NCBI RefSeq assembly: GCF_019049855.1 | Contig: NZ_JAHLSY010000007.1 | Span: 1-64,000 of the forward strand | Origin: Hydrogenophilus thiooxidans | GTDB taxonomy: Bacteria > Pseudomonadota > Gammaproteobacteria > Burkholderiales > Rhodocyclaceae | Length of the DNA: 64,000 nucleotides | Direction: 5' to 3' | Part shown: positions 26,415 through 35,207 of the stretch, piece after piece | Layout of the letters: the number at the start of each line of letters is the position of its first letter | Numbering within the stretch: position 1 is the stretch's first letter | Position numbers and translations under genes: made by a program | Notes under the pieces: generated by a model | What the model saw: the letters and a program-made list of their open reading frames with translations, nothing else | Told to the model about the DNA's origin: nothing | The model's database searches: none

Positions 26415-27566
26415 ATGACGCTGACTGCGCCAGAGACGCTGACGGTTGCCGTCGATCAATGCGAACCGATCCCGCTTAGGGGGCGCTTGACCGTTGCAGC
26501 GGGGCAATTGGTGGCGCTGGTCGGCCCGTCGGGCGCAGGCAAAAGCTCGCTGCTGCGCATCATCGCCGGTTTGGTACGGCCGCAGCAGGGGGTGGTGACG
26601 CTGGGCGCCACTTGCTGGCTCGATACCGATCGCCGGATTTGCGTTCCTCCGCAAGCGCGGCACGTGGGGATGCTCTTTCAGCACTACGCGCTGATGCCCC
26701 ACTGTAGCGCAGAAGCGAACGTCGCGTTGGCGCTGTGGCGACTGCCGCGGCGCGAACGGCGCGAGCAGGCGCGCCTCTGGCTTACCCGGGTTGGTCTTCC
26801 CGAACCGCTGTGGGGTCGCCTGCCCAGCGCCCTTTCGGGAGGCGAACAGCAACGCGTTGCGCTGGCGCGGGCGCTAGCCACCCACCCCAAGGTGCTGCTT
26901 TTGGACGAACCCTTCTCTGCGGTCGACGCTTTGCGGCGCACCGAACTCTACGCGCTCCTAGCGGCTTTGCGGCAGGAACTGACGATACCGATCGTGATGG
27001 TCACCCATGACCTCATGGAAGCGCGCCTTTTGGCCGACGAAATCGCGGTGATCGACCGTGGGGAACTCTTGCAACAGGGGCCAACCGAGCACCTCTACCG
27101 CAGCCCGCGCAACGCCCGCGTTGCGGCGATCCTGGGGATCGAGAACCGCTTCGCTGGCCGTTGGCTGGGTCCCGATCCGCATCGGCCCGGTTGGGGACGG
27201 CTCGAATGGCGCGCCCACTCAGAAAGCGACGACGCGCCCGTGATCGCCGTTCTTCCTGCGCGGGACAAAGGGCGCATCCCGGTTGGGCAAGCGGTTCACT
27301 GGGTGGTGCAAAACGACGCACTGACGCTGCGCGCTGCCGACGCGCCACCGTGCACGGGTAGCCCCGTACGGCTTGCGGTGACGGTCACAGCGGTTCGCAG
27401 CTCCGGCGATTTTTCCCGCGTCGAGGTAGCGCTCACCGCGTTTCCACCCCTGCGCTGGCACATCACCCTCACCGGTCGCGAACGCCACTGCTTCTCGGCT
27501 GGGGAACCGGCCTTTTTGTGCCTCGACCCCAGTTGGATCCACGTGATGCCGATTCGGCGGCGGTAG
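26415..27566 (+). CDS. modC: Molybdate ABC ATPase ModC
   Basis: A 383-residue ATPase: Walker A GPSGAGKSS, signature LSGGEQQRVALARAL and Walker B VLLLDEPFSAVD. A C-terminal MOP/TOBE domain from about residue 290 (GSPVRLAVTVTAVRSSGDFSRVE) binds molybdate for regulation. ATG 26415 follows AAGGAGTGACGG. The longer frame starting in modB is rejected. Confidence 0.93.
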   Translation: MTLTAPETLTVAVDQCEPIPLRGRLTVAAGQLVALVGPSGAGKSSLLRIIAGLVRPQQGVVTLGATCWLDTDRRICVPPQARHVGMLFQHYALMPHCSAEANVALALWRLPRRERREQARLWLTRVGLPEPLWGRLPSALSGGEQQRVALARALATHPKVLLLDEPFSAVDALRRTELYALLAALRQELTIPIVMVTHDLMEARLLADEIAVIDRGELLQQGPTEHLYRSPRNARVAAILGIENRFAGRWLGPDPHRPGWGRLEWRAHSESDDAPVIAVLPARDKGRIPVGQAVHWVVQNDALTLRAADAPPCTGSPVRLAVTVTAVRSSGDFSRVEVALTAFPPLRWHITLTGRERHCFSAGEPAFLCLDPSWIHVMPIRRR

Positions 27567-27630
27567 TGCTGCCAAGTATCAACGGGATAGTGCCCGTAAC
27601 GCGACCCGAGCGGTTTTAGTCAATAATGTC

Positions 27631-27649
27631 GATATTGATTCTCAATTGC
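27631..27649. promoter_or_regulatory. Fur-box-like site
   Basis: GATATTGATTCTCAATTGC contains the perfect palindrome ATTGA-TTC-TCAAT (27634-27646) and matches the Fur consensus at most positions. It overlaps the -35 hexamer of the DUF2061 promoter, a classic repressor placement. Confidence 0.45.
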
Positions 27650-27674
27650 ATTTTTCACTGGCTGCCCCTATACT
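27646..27674 (+). promoter_or_regulatory. Sigma-70 promoter of the DUF2061 gene
   Basis: TTGCAT (27646-27651), 17-base spacer, TATACT (27669-27674), 35 bases upstream of the start codon. Confidence 0.7.
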
Positions 27675-27709
27675 CCATACAACCGGCAAGGATCCATGAG
27701 GAGCTTTCG

Positions 27710-28045
27710 ATGTCCCGCTTTCGTCAAATCATCGCACCCCACCGTCAACTGGCCGCGAAAACCCTCTCCTACTTCACGATGCACATCACCGTTGCGGCGT
27801 TGGTTGCCTACGCGGTCACCGGCAGTTGGCAGGCGGCGCTTGCGCTTTCGCTCATCGAACCGATGGTGCAAAGCGTTGCGTACTTCCTTCACGAGCGTTT
27901 TTGGGCAGCGCGCGCCAATCGTACGGCAGACGCCCTGTCAATTCGACGCCAACACCCCCAACCAGAAGGTGAGGGTTACCGCAGAAACCACGGTGGTGAG
28001 CGAGATCAGCCGCGCCACGCCGGGCCCGTCGCCGCCCATCCGTGA
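27710..28045 (+). CDS. DUF2061 family membrane protein
   Basis: Residues 1-70 show the DUF2061 pattern: LAAKTLSYFTMHITVAALVAYAVTG, then LIEPMVQSVAYFLHERFW, two helices with conserved His. GAGGAG precedes ATG 27710. The remaining 40 residues are low-complexity and come from 108 bases that overlap the convergent AEC transporter gene, so this tail probably has no conserved function. Confidence 0.75.
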   Translation: MSRFRQIIAPHRQLAAKTLSYFTMHITVAALVAYAVTGSWQAALALSLIEPMVQSVAYFLHERFWAARANRTADALSIRRQHPQPEGEGYRRNHGGERDQPRHAGPVAAHP

Positions 28046-28828
28046 CGCGAGGATATAGGCAGAGCTGGCCGACGGCAGCGCGGCAAAAAGCACCAAGATG
28101 GCAAACGGAAGCGGTGGCAGCCCCAACCACCGCCCGAGCAGCCAAGCCAACGCTGGGCTCACCACCAGTTTGATCGCCGCAACGAGGCCACCCGAGCGCA
28201 TGAGGTCGCGCGACGGGGTAAGCGCTGCCCCCACGGCCAAGAGGCCGATCGCCACCGCCGCGGCAGCCAGGCGCGCCAACAACGCATCGACCGGCTGCGG
28301 CACCACGCCGCCTGCTGCGTGAAAAAGAAGTCCTGCCAACGTCGCGAGCACGAGCGGGTTGGCGACAAGGTGGCGAAGCCCCCCTGGTGCCCGCCGCGCC
28401 ATACTGCCTACGGCAAGGACGTTTGCGAGCGGCACCAGCGCGCCGCACAGCACCCCCATCCACGCCAGGCCCGTTGCCCCATAAGCCTGTTGCGCCACTG
28501 CCATGCCGATATAGGTATTGAAGCGGTAGGCGCACTGGGCGCGCGACGCCACCGCAAGCGGTTCGTCGCCAACCCATCGGCCAAGCGCGAAAACGAGGAC
28601 GAACCCCGCGCCCATCACCGCGGCGCCGCTTGCGATCAACGCGAGCGCATCGTGCAACGCGAATGGGGCGTTTGCAAGCGAGCGAAAAAGCAGCGCGGGA
28701 AAAAGCACGAAATAGACGAGCCGTTCCACGCCCACCCAGAAACGGTCGTCAGTCAGGAGCACCCGCTTGAGGAGCGCCCCAAGCGCAATGCAGGCAAAAT
28801 CGGGGAAGATGAGGGTCAGCGCATCCAT
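27938..28828 (-). CDS. AEC family transporter
   Basis: A 296-residue protein with about ten membrane segments, AEC (auxin efflux carrier) type: an opening FPDFACIALGALLKRVL, PALLFRSLANAPF, QCAYRFNTYIGMAVAQQAYG and the closing ALPSASSAYILASRMGGDG. Bacterial members export organic acids or amino acids, and the substrate cannot be predicted here. The 3' end overlaps the convergent DUF2061 reading by 108 bases. Confidence 0.87.
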   Translation of the reverse strand: MDALTLIFPDFACIALGALLKRVLLTDDRFWVGVERLVYFVLFPALLFRSLANAPFALHDALALIASGAAVMGAGFVLVFALGRWVGDEPLAVASRAQCAYRFNTYIGMAVAQQAYGATGLAWMGVLCGALVPLANVLAVGSMARRAPGGLRHLVANPLVLATLAGLLFHAAGGVVPQPVDALLARLAAAAVAIGLLAVGAALTPSRDLMRSGGLVAAIKLVVSPALAWLLGRWLGLPPLPFAILVLFAALPSASSAYILASRMGGDGPGVARLISLTTVVSAVTLTFWLGVLASN

Positions 28829-28877
28829 GGGGTCACCGTTGGGAGGGGTTGGGTGGTTGGGAAGGGTTGCGGTGCGT

Positions 28878-28906
28878 TTGGAGTACGTTCGTTTTCGTGC
28901 TATAGT
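28878..28906 (+). promoter_or_regulatory. Promoter of the RhlE-like helicase
   Basis: TTGGAG (28878-28883), 17-base spacer, TATAGT (28901-28906). Predicted start near 28913, leaving a leader of about 187 bases. Confidence 0.65.
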
Positions 28907-28912
28907 CGAGGT

Positions 28913-29099
28913 TCAATTGCGTCGCAGTCAGATGATTCCTTTTCGCGCCCGTTGGGCGCGTCACGCTTCTGGGACTGTCGCCGCAGTCCCGTCGTAGGCT
29001 CCGCGCGTAAGCGGTAGCATCCGCATTGTACTTGGCTCGTTGCCAGCGACGGTTCATGCCCAGATGGGTATTTTTTATCTTGAATCGAAAGGAACGTTC
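28913..29099 (+). promoter_or_regulatory. Structured 5' leader of helicase gene with terminator-like hairpin
   Basis: Hairpin 1 is CGCGCCC-GTT-GGGCGCG (28944-28960). Hairpin 2 is GGGACTG-N6-CAGTCCC (28971-28990). A short stem TGCCC-AGAT-GGGTA followed by six T (29057-29076) ends 24 bases before the ATG. This has the look of a regulated leader, perhaps with attenuation, but no known riboswitch class is recognisable. Confidence 0.5.
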
Positions 29100-30557
29100 A
29101 TGGCAACGACACCCTTGTCTTCCGAAACAACCCTCACGCACCCCGCAACCGCTTTCGCCGATTTGGGGCTCCCGCCTTCGATTTTGGCAGCTTTGGCCAA
29201 AACCGGCTATACCGAACCGACGACGGTCCAGCGCGAGGCAATTCCCGCGGTGCTCGCCAACGAAGATCTGCTGGTTTCGTCCCAAACGGGGAGCGGCAAA
29301 ACCGCGGCGTTTGCGCTGCCGCTGCTTGCCCGACTGGCCACGCCGCGCCCCGATCCGCACACCCGTGGAGCGCGTGTGCTGGTGCTCACCCCAACCCGCG
29401 AACTGGCGCAGCAGGTGGAAAAGGGGTTCCGCACGTACGGAAGTGGGCTTCGCCGCTTGAAGACCGTAACGTTGGTGGGCGGGATGCCCTTCGGTCCGCA
29501 ACGCAGAGCGCTTGCGGGCTACGTCGATGTGATCGTTGCCACCCCCGGGCGGCTCAAAGACCACCTCAACCAAGGCACGCTCGCGCTCGACGCGGTGGAG
29601 ACGCTGGTGCTGGACGAAGCCGACCGCATGCTCGACATGGGGTTCATCGACGACATTCGCGAGATTGTCGCGAACACGCCAGCGAACCGCCAGACGCTCC
29701 TCTTTTCGGCGACGCTCGACGGGGTGGTTGGGCAACTCGCCCGTTCGATCACCCGCAACGCGCGTCGAATCGAGGTGGCGCGTACCCCAGAGGCGGCGCC
29801 GAAGATCGAGGAGCGGGTCCACTATTTCGATAACGAAGCGCACAAAAACGAGCTCCTTGCGCACCTGTTGAACGACGCGACGTTGCAGCAAGCGGTGATC
29901 TTCACCGCGACCAAACGCGGCGCCGAAGCGCTCGCCGATCGCCTCCAGGGGGCGGGGTTACGGGCCGCGGCGCTTCATGGCGACATGTCGCAGCGAGCCC
30001 GTAGCCGCGTGGTCGAGCAGTTGCGGCGTGGCGCGGTCCAGGTGCTGGTTGCGACCGACGTCGCGGCGCGGGGGCTCGATATTGCGGGCATTTCCCATGT
30101 GATCAATTTCGACCCCCCCAAACAGTTCGAAGACTATGTTCATCGGATCGGCCGCACCGGTCGTGCGGGGCGCGAAGGGGTGGCGATTACCTTCGTCCAC
30201 CCCAACGAGTCGCGTCTGATCCAAGGGATCAGCCGCTTCCTGGGACGGACGCTTCCGGAAGCGACGATTGCCGGTCTGGAGCCGCGCATTCCGCGCGCTG
30301 CCGGGGGTGAGCGCCGCTCAGGGAAGGGATTCGGCCGTAACGAGCGGCGCGCCCCTAGCAAAGCAGAACGCCTTGCTTCCCCGGCTGCCAAACCCTACGC
30401 AAAAGCGGCGCCAAGCGGCTGGGAACGGGGCCGAGCCCGAAGCTGGGAGAAGCCGGAAGGGGCACACCGCCCCCGCCGCGCGTGGGACGCGCCCGCGTAT
30501 GACCGCTGGGACGACGATGCGCCGCGCCCACGACGGACGCTTTCGGTCAAGAAGTAA
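29100..30557 (+). CDS. rhlE: DEAD-box ATP-dependent RNA helicase (RhlE-like)
   Basis: A 485-residue helicase with Q motif (AFADLGLPPSILAAL), Walker A SSQTGSGKTAAF, PTRELAQQV, VLDEADRMLDMGF, SAT, ARGLDIAGI and HRIGRTGRAG. The C-terminal 90 residues are basic and disordered, as in RhlE. AAAGGAACG precedes ATG 29100. Such helicases remodel rRNA and mRNA, often at low temperature, which fits a long regulated leader. Confidence 0.92.
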   Translation: MATTPLSSETTLTHPATAFADLGLPPSILAALAKTGYTEPTTVQREAIPAVLANEDLLVSSQTGSGKTAAFALPLLARLATPRPDPHTRGARVLVLTPTRELAQQVEKGFRTYGSGLRRLKTVTLVGGMPFGPQRRALAGYVDVIVATPGRLKDHLNQGTLALDAVETLVLDEADRMLDMGFIDDIREIVANTPANRQTLLFSATLDGVVGQLARSITRNARRIEVARTPEAAPKIEERVHYFDNEAHKNELLAHLLNDATLQQAVIFTATKRGAEALADRLQGAGLRAAALHGDMSQRARSRVVEQLRRGAVQVLVATDVAARGLDIAGISHVINFDPPKQFEDYVHRIGRTGRAGREGVAITFVHPNESRLIQGISRFLGRTLPEATIAGLEPRIPRAAGGERRSGKGFGRNERRAPSKAERLASPAAKPYAKAAPSGWERGRARSWEKPEGAHRPRRAWDAPAYDRWDDDAPRPRRTLSVKK

Positions 30558-30565
30558 CGCACGGT

Positions 30566-30588
30566 AAGGGAGCGCACGCTCCCTTTTT
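30566..30588 (+). terminator. Intrinsic terminator after the helicase
   Basis: AAGGGAGC-GCAC-GCTCCCTT, eight base pairs, followed by a short T run. The stem is symmetric, so it could also stop minus-strand nusB transcripts. Confidence 0.75.
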
Positions 30589-30605
30589 CCCGCGTAGGTT
30601 TTTTC

Positions 30606-31070
30606 TTACGAGCGGGATGCGAATTCCACCGCACGCTCACGTTTCGCGAAGCGGTCGAGCACGCCGTTGACGAACTTGTACCCTTCGTCTGCGCCGTAGC
30701 GTTTCGCCAGCTCGATCGCCTCGTCGATGATCACCCGATGGTTGGTTTCCGGATGGCCGGCAAACTCTGCCGCGGCGATCAACAGGATCGCGTGCTCGAT
30801 GGGGTCGAGGTCGGTGATCGCGCGGCGCGAGAAAGGCGCCAGTTTGGCGCGAAACGCATCGGCATGGCGAATTGCGGTGCGGAGCAGCTCCAGCATCAGC
30901 AGATGGTCGGTGTGGGGAAAATCCGCCTCTTCGGCAAGTTGCTGTTCGATCGCGGCCAGGTCGTGTCCGGTGAGCAGCCACTGGTAGACCCCTTTGAGCG
31001 CGAGCTCGCGCGCAAGCCGCCGCCGCGAGCGCGATTTGTCGAGGGGCGTGGAGCGCTCGGCCGCGCTCAC
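30606..31070 (-). CDS. nusB: Transcription antitermination factor NusB
   Basis: A 154-residue Nus[50 protein letters not shown] and [28 protein letters not shown] are conserved helices binding boxA RNA and NusE. The ATG overlaps the ribH TGA by four bases (31067-31070). It is the last gene of the riboflavin operon, a common arrangement. Confidence 0.95.
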   Translation of the reverse strand: MSAAERSTPLDKSRSRRRLARELALKGVYQWLLTGHDLAAIEQQLAEEADFPHTDHLLMLELLRTAIRHADAFRAKLAPFSRRAITDLDPIEHAILLIAAAEFAGHPETNHRVIIDEAIELAKRYGADEGYKFVNGVLDRFAKRERAVEFASRS

Positions 31071-31555
31071 TGCGCACCTCCTTGCCGGGCCAACGCGCGC
31101 AGGTGGTTCGCCATCTCCACCGCCACTTGCGCACAGTCACGCCCTTTGCCGTGCATGCGCACTTCGGCCTCTTCGTCGGTGTTGGTGGTGAGCACCCCGT
31201 TGGCGATCGGGACACCGGTCTCGAGCTGTACGCGGGTGATCCCAGCCGCCATCTCGTTCGCGACGATCTCGAAATGGTAGGTCTCTCCCCGAATCACCGC
31301 ACCCAGCGCAATGAGCGCGTCGAAGCGGCCAGAACGCGCCATCTTTTGGAGGATGAGCGGCAGTTCGAGCGCGCCGGGGACGGTGACGATCGCGACCGCA
31401 TCGGGGGAGACGCCCAAACGGCGCAATTCCGCGACGCACGCCGAAAGCAGGCCATCGCCCACTTCCTGGTTGAAGCGCGCGAGCGCAATGCCAACGCGCA
31501 CACCGCGGCCGTCGAGGTTCGGTTCGTATTCGTAAATGTCGTCGTATCGTGCCAT
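31067..31555 (-). CDS. ribH: 6,7-dimethyl-8-ribityllumazine synthase
   Basis: A 162-residue Rib[50 protein letters not shown] and [14 protein letters not shown] are the active-site blocks. It makes the lumazine precursor from DHBP and a pyrimidine. ATG 31555 lies two bases after the ribBX stop. GTG 31561 overlaps that stop and is an alternative. Confidence 0.95.
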   Translation of the reverse strand: MARYDDIYEYEPNLDGRGVRVGIALARFNQEVGDGLLSACVAELRRLGVSPDAVAIVTVPGALELPLILQKMARSGRFDALIALGAVIRGETYHFEIVANEMAAGITRVQLETGVPIANGVLTTNTDEEAEVRMHGKGRDCAQVAVEMANHLRALARQGGAQ

Positions 31556-31557
31556 GG

Positions 31558-32664
31558 TCACCCCTCTTCTTCGAAACCCACCACCTCCAGCCCGAAACCG
31601 GTCAGGTTCGGGAAACGCATCGGGTGCGACATGAGGCGCATCTTGCCGACCCCCAGCGAACGGAGGATCTGCGCCCCGACGCCGAGGAAACGGGGGTCCC
31701 AGGCGCGGCGGCGCACCCGCTGTTCGGTGAAGTTTTCCAAGAGCTCTTCGCCGCTCTGCGCGCGGTAGAGCATCACCGCGACACCAGCAGGGTGCAGGGC
31801 GATCCGCTCCAACGCCTGCGGCAGCGTCACGCTGTGCCCGGCGTAGCCCGGGTCGAGAAAGTCGAGGATCGAAACCGGTTCATGCACCCGCACGAGCGTC
31901 TCTTGGTCGGCGGTGATCGGCCCTTTCCATGCGGCGAAGTGCACGTCGCCGGTGGTGGTGTCGCGAAACGCGGTGAGGGTGAGTGCCCCCCACGGGGTCG
32001 CGATCGCCTTTTCCGCCATCCGTTCGACCAGCGTTTCGGTGCGCAGCCGGTATTCGATGAGGTCGCGGATCGCGCCGATCTTGAGCCCGTGTTGCGCTGC
32101 GAACCGCTTGAGCTGCGGCAGGCGCGCCATCGTGCCGTCTTCGTCGAGGATTTCGCAGATCACCGCTGCCGGTTCGAACCCGGCAAGCGCCGCGAGGTCG
32201 CAACCGGCTTCGGTGTGACCGGCGCGAATGAGCACCCCCCCTTTGCGCGCCATCAGTGGAAAGACGTGGCCCGGCTGCACCAGGTCGGAAGGTTTCGCGT
32301 TGCGCGCTACCGCGGTGCGGATGGTATGGGCGCGGTCGTACGCCGAAATGCCGGTGGTCACCCCCTGCGCCGCTTCGATCGAGACGGTAAAGGCCGTGCC
32401 ATAGGGGGTGCCGTTTGCTTCGGCCATGAGCCGCAACCCCAACTGCGCACACCGCTCCGGCGTGAGCGTGAGGCAGATCAACCCGCGACCGTACTTCGCC
32501 ATGAAGTTGATCGCTTCCGGCGTGACACATTCGGCGGCCATCACCAGGTCGCCTTCGTTTTCGCGGTCCTCGTCGTCGACGAGGATCACCATCCGGCCCG
32601 CTCGGATCTCGGCGATGATTTCGGGCACCGAGGCGAGCGCGACGGTGTCGCTCACGTCGTTCAT
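31558..32664 (-). CDS. ribBX: DHBP synthase with degenerate GTP cyclohydrolase II-like domain (RibBX type)
   Basis: Residues about 10-205 are an intact 3,4-dihydroxy-2-butanone 4-phosphate synthase ([33 protein letters not shown]). The C-terminal half resembles GTP cyclohydrolase II. However, the zinc cysteines (usually CDCG) are replaced in [15 protein letters not shown], and QEGRGIG is QSGEELLEN. This is the RibBX variant described in Proteobacteria, so the cyclohydrolase is probably encoded elsewhere. The start ATG overlaps the ribE stop. Confidence 0.85.
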   Translation of the reverse strand: MNDVSDTVALASVPEIIAEIRAGRMVILVDDEDRENEGDLVMAAECVTPEAINFMAKYGRGLICLTLTPERCAQLGLRLMAEANGTPYGTAFTVSIEAAQGVTTGISAYDRAHTIRTAVARNAKPSDLVQPGHVFPLMARKGGVLIRAGHTEAGCDLAALAGFEPAAVICEILDEDGTMARLPQLKRFAAQHGLKIGAIRDLIEYRLRTETLVERMAEKAIATPWGALTLTAFRDTTTGDVHFAAWKGPITADQETLVRVHEPVSILDFLDPGYAGHSVTLPQALERIALHPAGVAVMLYRAQSGEELLENFTEQRVRRRAWDPRFLGVGAQILRSLGVGKMRLMSHPMRFPNLTGFGLEVVGFEEEG

Positions 32665-33356
32665 GGCCCATCTCCCCCCAGCACATCCGCTCCAGGCAGC
32701 GATTCGGGCGTCTGCGCAAAATGGCGGGCGTAGAAATGGCGGGCGTAGGCAAGGAGCCGCTCGCCGTAGCGCGCGATCGGGTCGACTTCGAGGTTCACGC
32801 GCACACCTTGAGTCAAGCGGTCGAAATTGGTCATCGCGACCGTGTGTGGGATGAGGTTCACGGTGAACAGGCAACTGCCGTCGGCTGAGTCTTCGACCGC
32901 ATTGACGGTGAGGCTCACGCCATCCACCGCAATCGACCCTTTGCGGGCAACAAACGGCGCCACCTGCGGCGGCGCGCGAAACTGCACCCGCGTGCTTTCG
33001 CCAACCGGCGTCACCGCGACCACTTCGCCCACCGCGTCGACGTGGCCGGTAACCCAGTGGCCGCCCAAAGGATCGCCGACTTTGAGCGCTTTTTCAAGGT
33101 TCACGCGGCTACCCACCTCGCTTAGCCCGGTGGTGCAGGAGAGTGTTTCGCCGGAGACGTCGTACTCCAGGCACGGCTTACCCGCAACCGTGCGTCGCCC
33201 GACCACGGTCAGGCATACCCCGTTGTGCGCGACGCTGTCGCCGATTCGCACGTCGGAGAAATCGAGCGCGCCCACATCGACGGCGATCCGCACCCCATCA
33301 GCTAGCGGCATCACCGCCGCAATGCGTCCCACCCCGATCACGATTCCCGTAAACAT
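32661..33356 (-). CDS. ribE: Riboflavin synthase alpha chain
   Basis: A 231-residue protein with two lumazine-binding repeats. Repeat one has [10 protein letters not shown] and [11 protein letters not shown]. Repeat two has [11 protein letters not shown] and [14 protein letters not shown]. It dismutates lumazine to riboflavin. ATG 33356 (MFTGIV) is the universal start of this family. The longer reading upstream is noise. It is the first gene of ribE-ribBX-ribH-nusB, each overlapping the next. No FMN riboswitch is visible before it. Confidence 0.93.
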   Translation of the reverse strand: MFTGIVIGVGRIAAVMPLADGVRIAVDVGALDFSDVRIGDSVAHNGVCLTVVGRRTVAGKPCLEYDVSGETLSCTTGLSEVGSRVNLEKALKVGDPLGGHWVTGHVDAVGEVVAVTPVGESTRVQFRAPPQVAPFVARKGSIAVDGVSLTVNAVEDSADGSCLFTVNLIPHTVAMTNFDRLTQGVRVNLEVDPIARYGERLLAYARHFYARHFAQTPESLPGADVLGGDGP

Positions 33357-33508
33357 CCTGATCTTCCTTTGCGTTCCGGGTCGGATTGTAGCAAGGAGTC
33401 CGCGCAAAAACCGCGCCGCGCGGTAAAGCCAGGTAGAATCACCATTGACGCGCTATACCACAATGGGTGCGCATAAGCACGACGGCAAACTCAGTAAAGG
33501 AGCAGACG

Positions 33509-33931
33509 ATGGCACGACGCATTCCCAATCCCGACGCAAACGGACTCTTTCGCGAAGAGACGATCTCCGACCCGAAAGTGGGGGCGATCCGACGCATGAT
33601 CCCAGTGACCGCCGACGGGTTGCCCGATCCCAGCCGAGATGAGAAGTTTTTGGGTGAGCTCACCGTGATGACGCCGATGGGGGCGCTGCCGCTCACCTTC
33701 GAAATTCCGGCGAAAAGCCTCGCCGATGCGGTTGCAGGGTTCGCCGACGCCGCCGAAAAGCAGCTCGAGCGGATGCAGGACGAGTTGCGGCGCCTCGAGC
33801 TCGAACAGTCGTCGCTCTTGGCCAAACAGGCGCTCGTTGGTGGCGGATTGGGTGGCCCCGGTGGCGCAGGGGGACCAGGCGGTTTGGGGGGCGGTCGCGC
33901 TGGCGGGGGCAGCGGCCTCATTCTGCCCTGA
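33509..33931 (+). CDS. Conserved small protein of unknown function, Gly-rich tail
   Basis: A 140-residue soluble protein starting at ATG 33509 after AAAGGAG. Residues 1-70 look folded (NPDANGLFREETISDPKVGA, IRRMIPVTADG, FLGELTVMTPMGALPL). Residues 75-110 form a Leu/Glu helix, and a GGxGG tail ends in LILP. I do not recognise a characterised family. The stop codon abuts, with no spacer, the stop of the convergent ATP-grasp gene. Confidence 0.6.
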   Translation: MARRIPNPDANGLFREETISDPKVGAIRRMIPVTADGLPDPSRDEKFLGELTVMTPMGALPLTFEIPAKSLADAVAGFADAAEKQLERMQDELRRLELEQSSLLAKQALVGGGLGGPGGAGGPGGLGGGRAGGGSGLILP

Positions 33932-35206
33932 TCACGCCGCAAAGACCGGTGCGAACCCCCCGCCGAGCGTGCGGAAATTGGTCGTCTGCCCTGCGTAGAG
34001 ACGCGCGGCAAAAAGGAGCACTTCGCCCGCGTAGACGTAGGCGCGCAGGTCGAATTTGAACGGCTTGGTCGCGCCACCCGTTTCCGCTTCCGGCACCGCT
34101 CGTACCGCAGGGGCCGCGTAGGCCTGCGCGACATAGGAGCCGGGCAGGATCACCGTCTCCCAAACGCGGCGCGTCAGTTTGTCGCCGCGGTACGCCGCTT
34201 TGCTGCCGTAGCCGGCCACCGGTTTGAAAAAGAAGGCGCGCCGTTCGGCCCAGAGTGTCGCGGCATTTTCGGGGGTCACCAACAGGGTGGCAGGCACGTG
34301 CGCCAAAAGGAGCGCCCGCGTTTCGCCGTCGACGCCGAGCGCCTGCAGCGCGGCGTCGTCAGAAAGCGTGATCAGCCGCCGCTTGTCGGCCAGAAGCGCG
34401 TGGGCGCGCGGGTGCGGCGTCACCACCGCCGCGTCGCCAAGGTACGCGTCCCGCACCGCCGCGTGCGCCGGGGCTTCGAGCGCGAAGTCGGTCAAGCGGT
34501 TATAGACGAGGTCGATCGCAATACGCGCCCCCATAGTGTCGCGCAGCCACAGCCGCCCGTCGGAGTAGGTGAGTGCGGTGGGGTCCGCGATCGCGACGCG
34601 GTACCCCGCTTCGGTGAGCAACGCGCAAAAAAGGAGAAACTCGGGGTAGAGGTACTGTTCTCCGGGATCGTCGTCGACGATCGCGATCGTGGTAAGGGGC
34701 GCGTTTGCCCGGCAGCGCCGCCATTCGGTCTGAAACATCCGAAGGAGCGCGGCTTCAAGCGGCGGCTGCTTGGCTTCTGCGACGATTTTCGCTTCCAATT
34801 CCGGGCAGCAGGCGCGCTGCGCCGCCCGGATCATGGCGTTGATCATCGCGCCGCCGGCGTTGGTGTTGATCTCGATGAGCTGCGGCCCGCGCTCGGTAAG
34901 GTGAAAGTCGTACCCCATCAATACGCCGCGCGCAGGGGTATCGTGCTGCGCCGTCTCGGGTGCCGCGGCAAGCGCTGCCTCTTGCCACGCCGCGGTTTGC
35001 GCCAGATGATCGATCGCGGCGACCACCGCGCGAATCGTCGCCAGATCCGCCTCGGGCACGAGCAGCGCCACCGGCGCAACGAGGTGCGGGCGCTCGGCAA
35101 AGCGCGCCGGCAGTTGGGCAAGCATCGGATCGTCGGCTGCCCATGCGTCGAGGGCTTGCGCAAGCCGTGCGCGATCGAGCGAATGGCAGGTACAGGTGTG
35201 GTGCAT
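33932..35206 (-). CDS. ATP-grasp-like protein of unknown function
   Basis: A 424-residue protein. ATP-grasp features are FFFKPVAGYGSKAAYRGDKL (nucleotide lysine and glycine loop) and a metal/phosphate region RAYVYAGEVLLFAARLYAGQ followed by TTNFRTLGGGFAPV. The N-terminal part has LIEINTNAGGAMINAMI. The extreme N-terminus MHHTCTCHS is a dense Cys/His cluster. Family members are ligases for amines or amino acids, but I cannot name the substrate. Confidence 0.6.
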   Translation of the reverse strand: MHHTCTCHSLDRARLAQALDAWAADDPMLAQLPARFAERPHLVAPVALLVPEADLATIRAVVAAIDHLAQTAAWQEAALAAAPETAQHDTPARGVLMGYDFHLTERGPQLIEINTNAGGAMINAMIRAAQRACCPELEAKIVAEAKQPPLEAALLRMFQTEWRRCRANAPLTTIAIVDDDPGEQYLYPEFLLFCALLTEAGYRVAIADPTALTYSDGRLWLRDTMGARIAIDLVYNRLTDFALEAPAHAAVRDAYLGDAAVVTPHPRAHALLADKRRLITLSDDAALQALGVDGETRALLLAHVPATLLVTPENAATLWAERRAFFFKPVAGYGSKAAYRGDKLTRRVWETVILPGSYVAQAYAAPAVRAVPEAETGGATKPFKFDLRAYVYAGEVLLFAARLYAGQTTNFRTLGGGFAPVFAA

Positions 35207-35207
35207 C

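Noticed and set aside
33357-33508. FMN riboswitch before ribE
   Set aside because: The region is short and lacks the conserved FMN aptamer segments.
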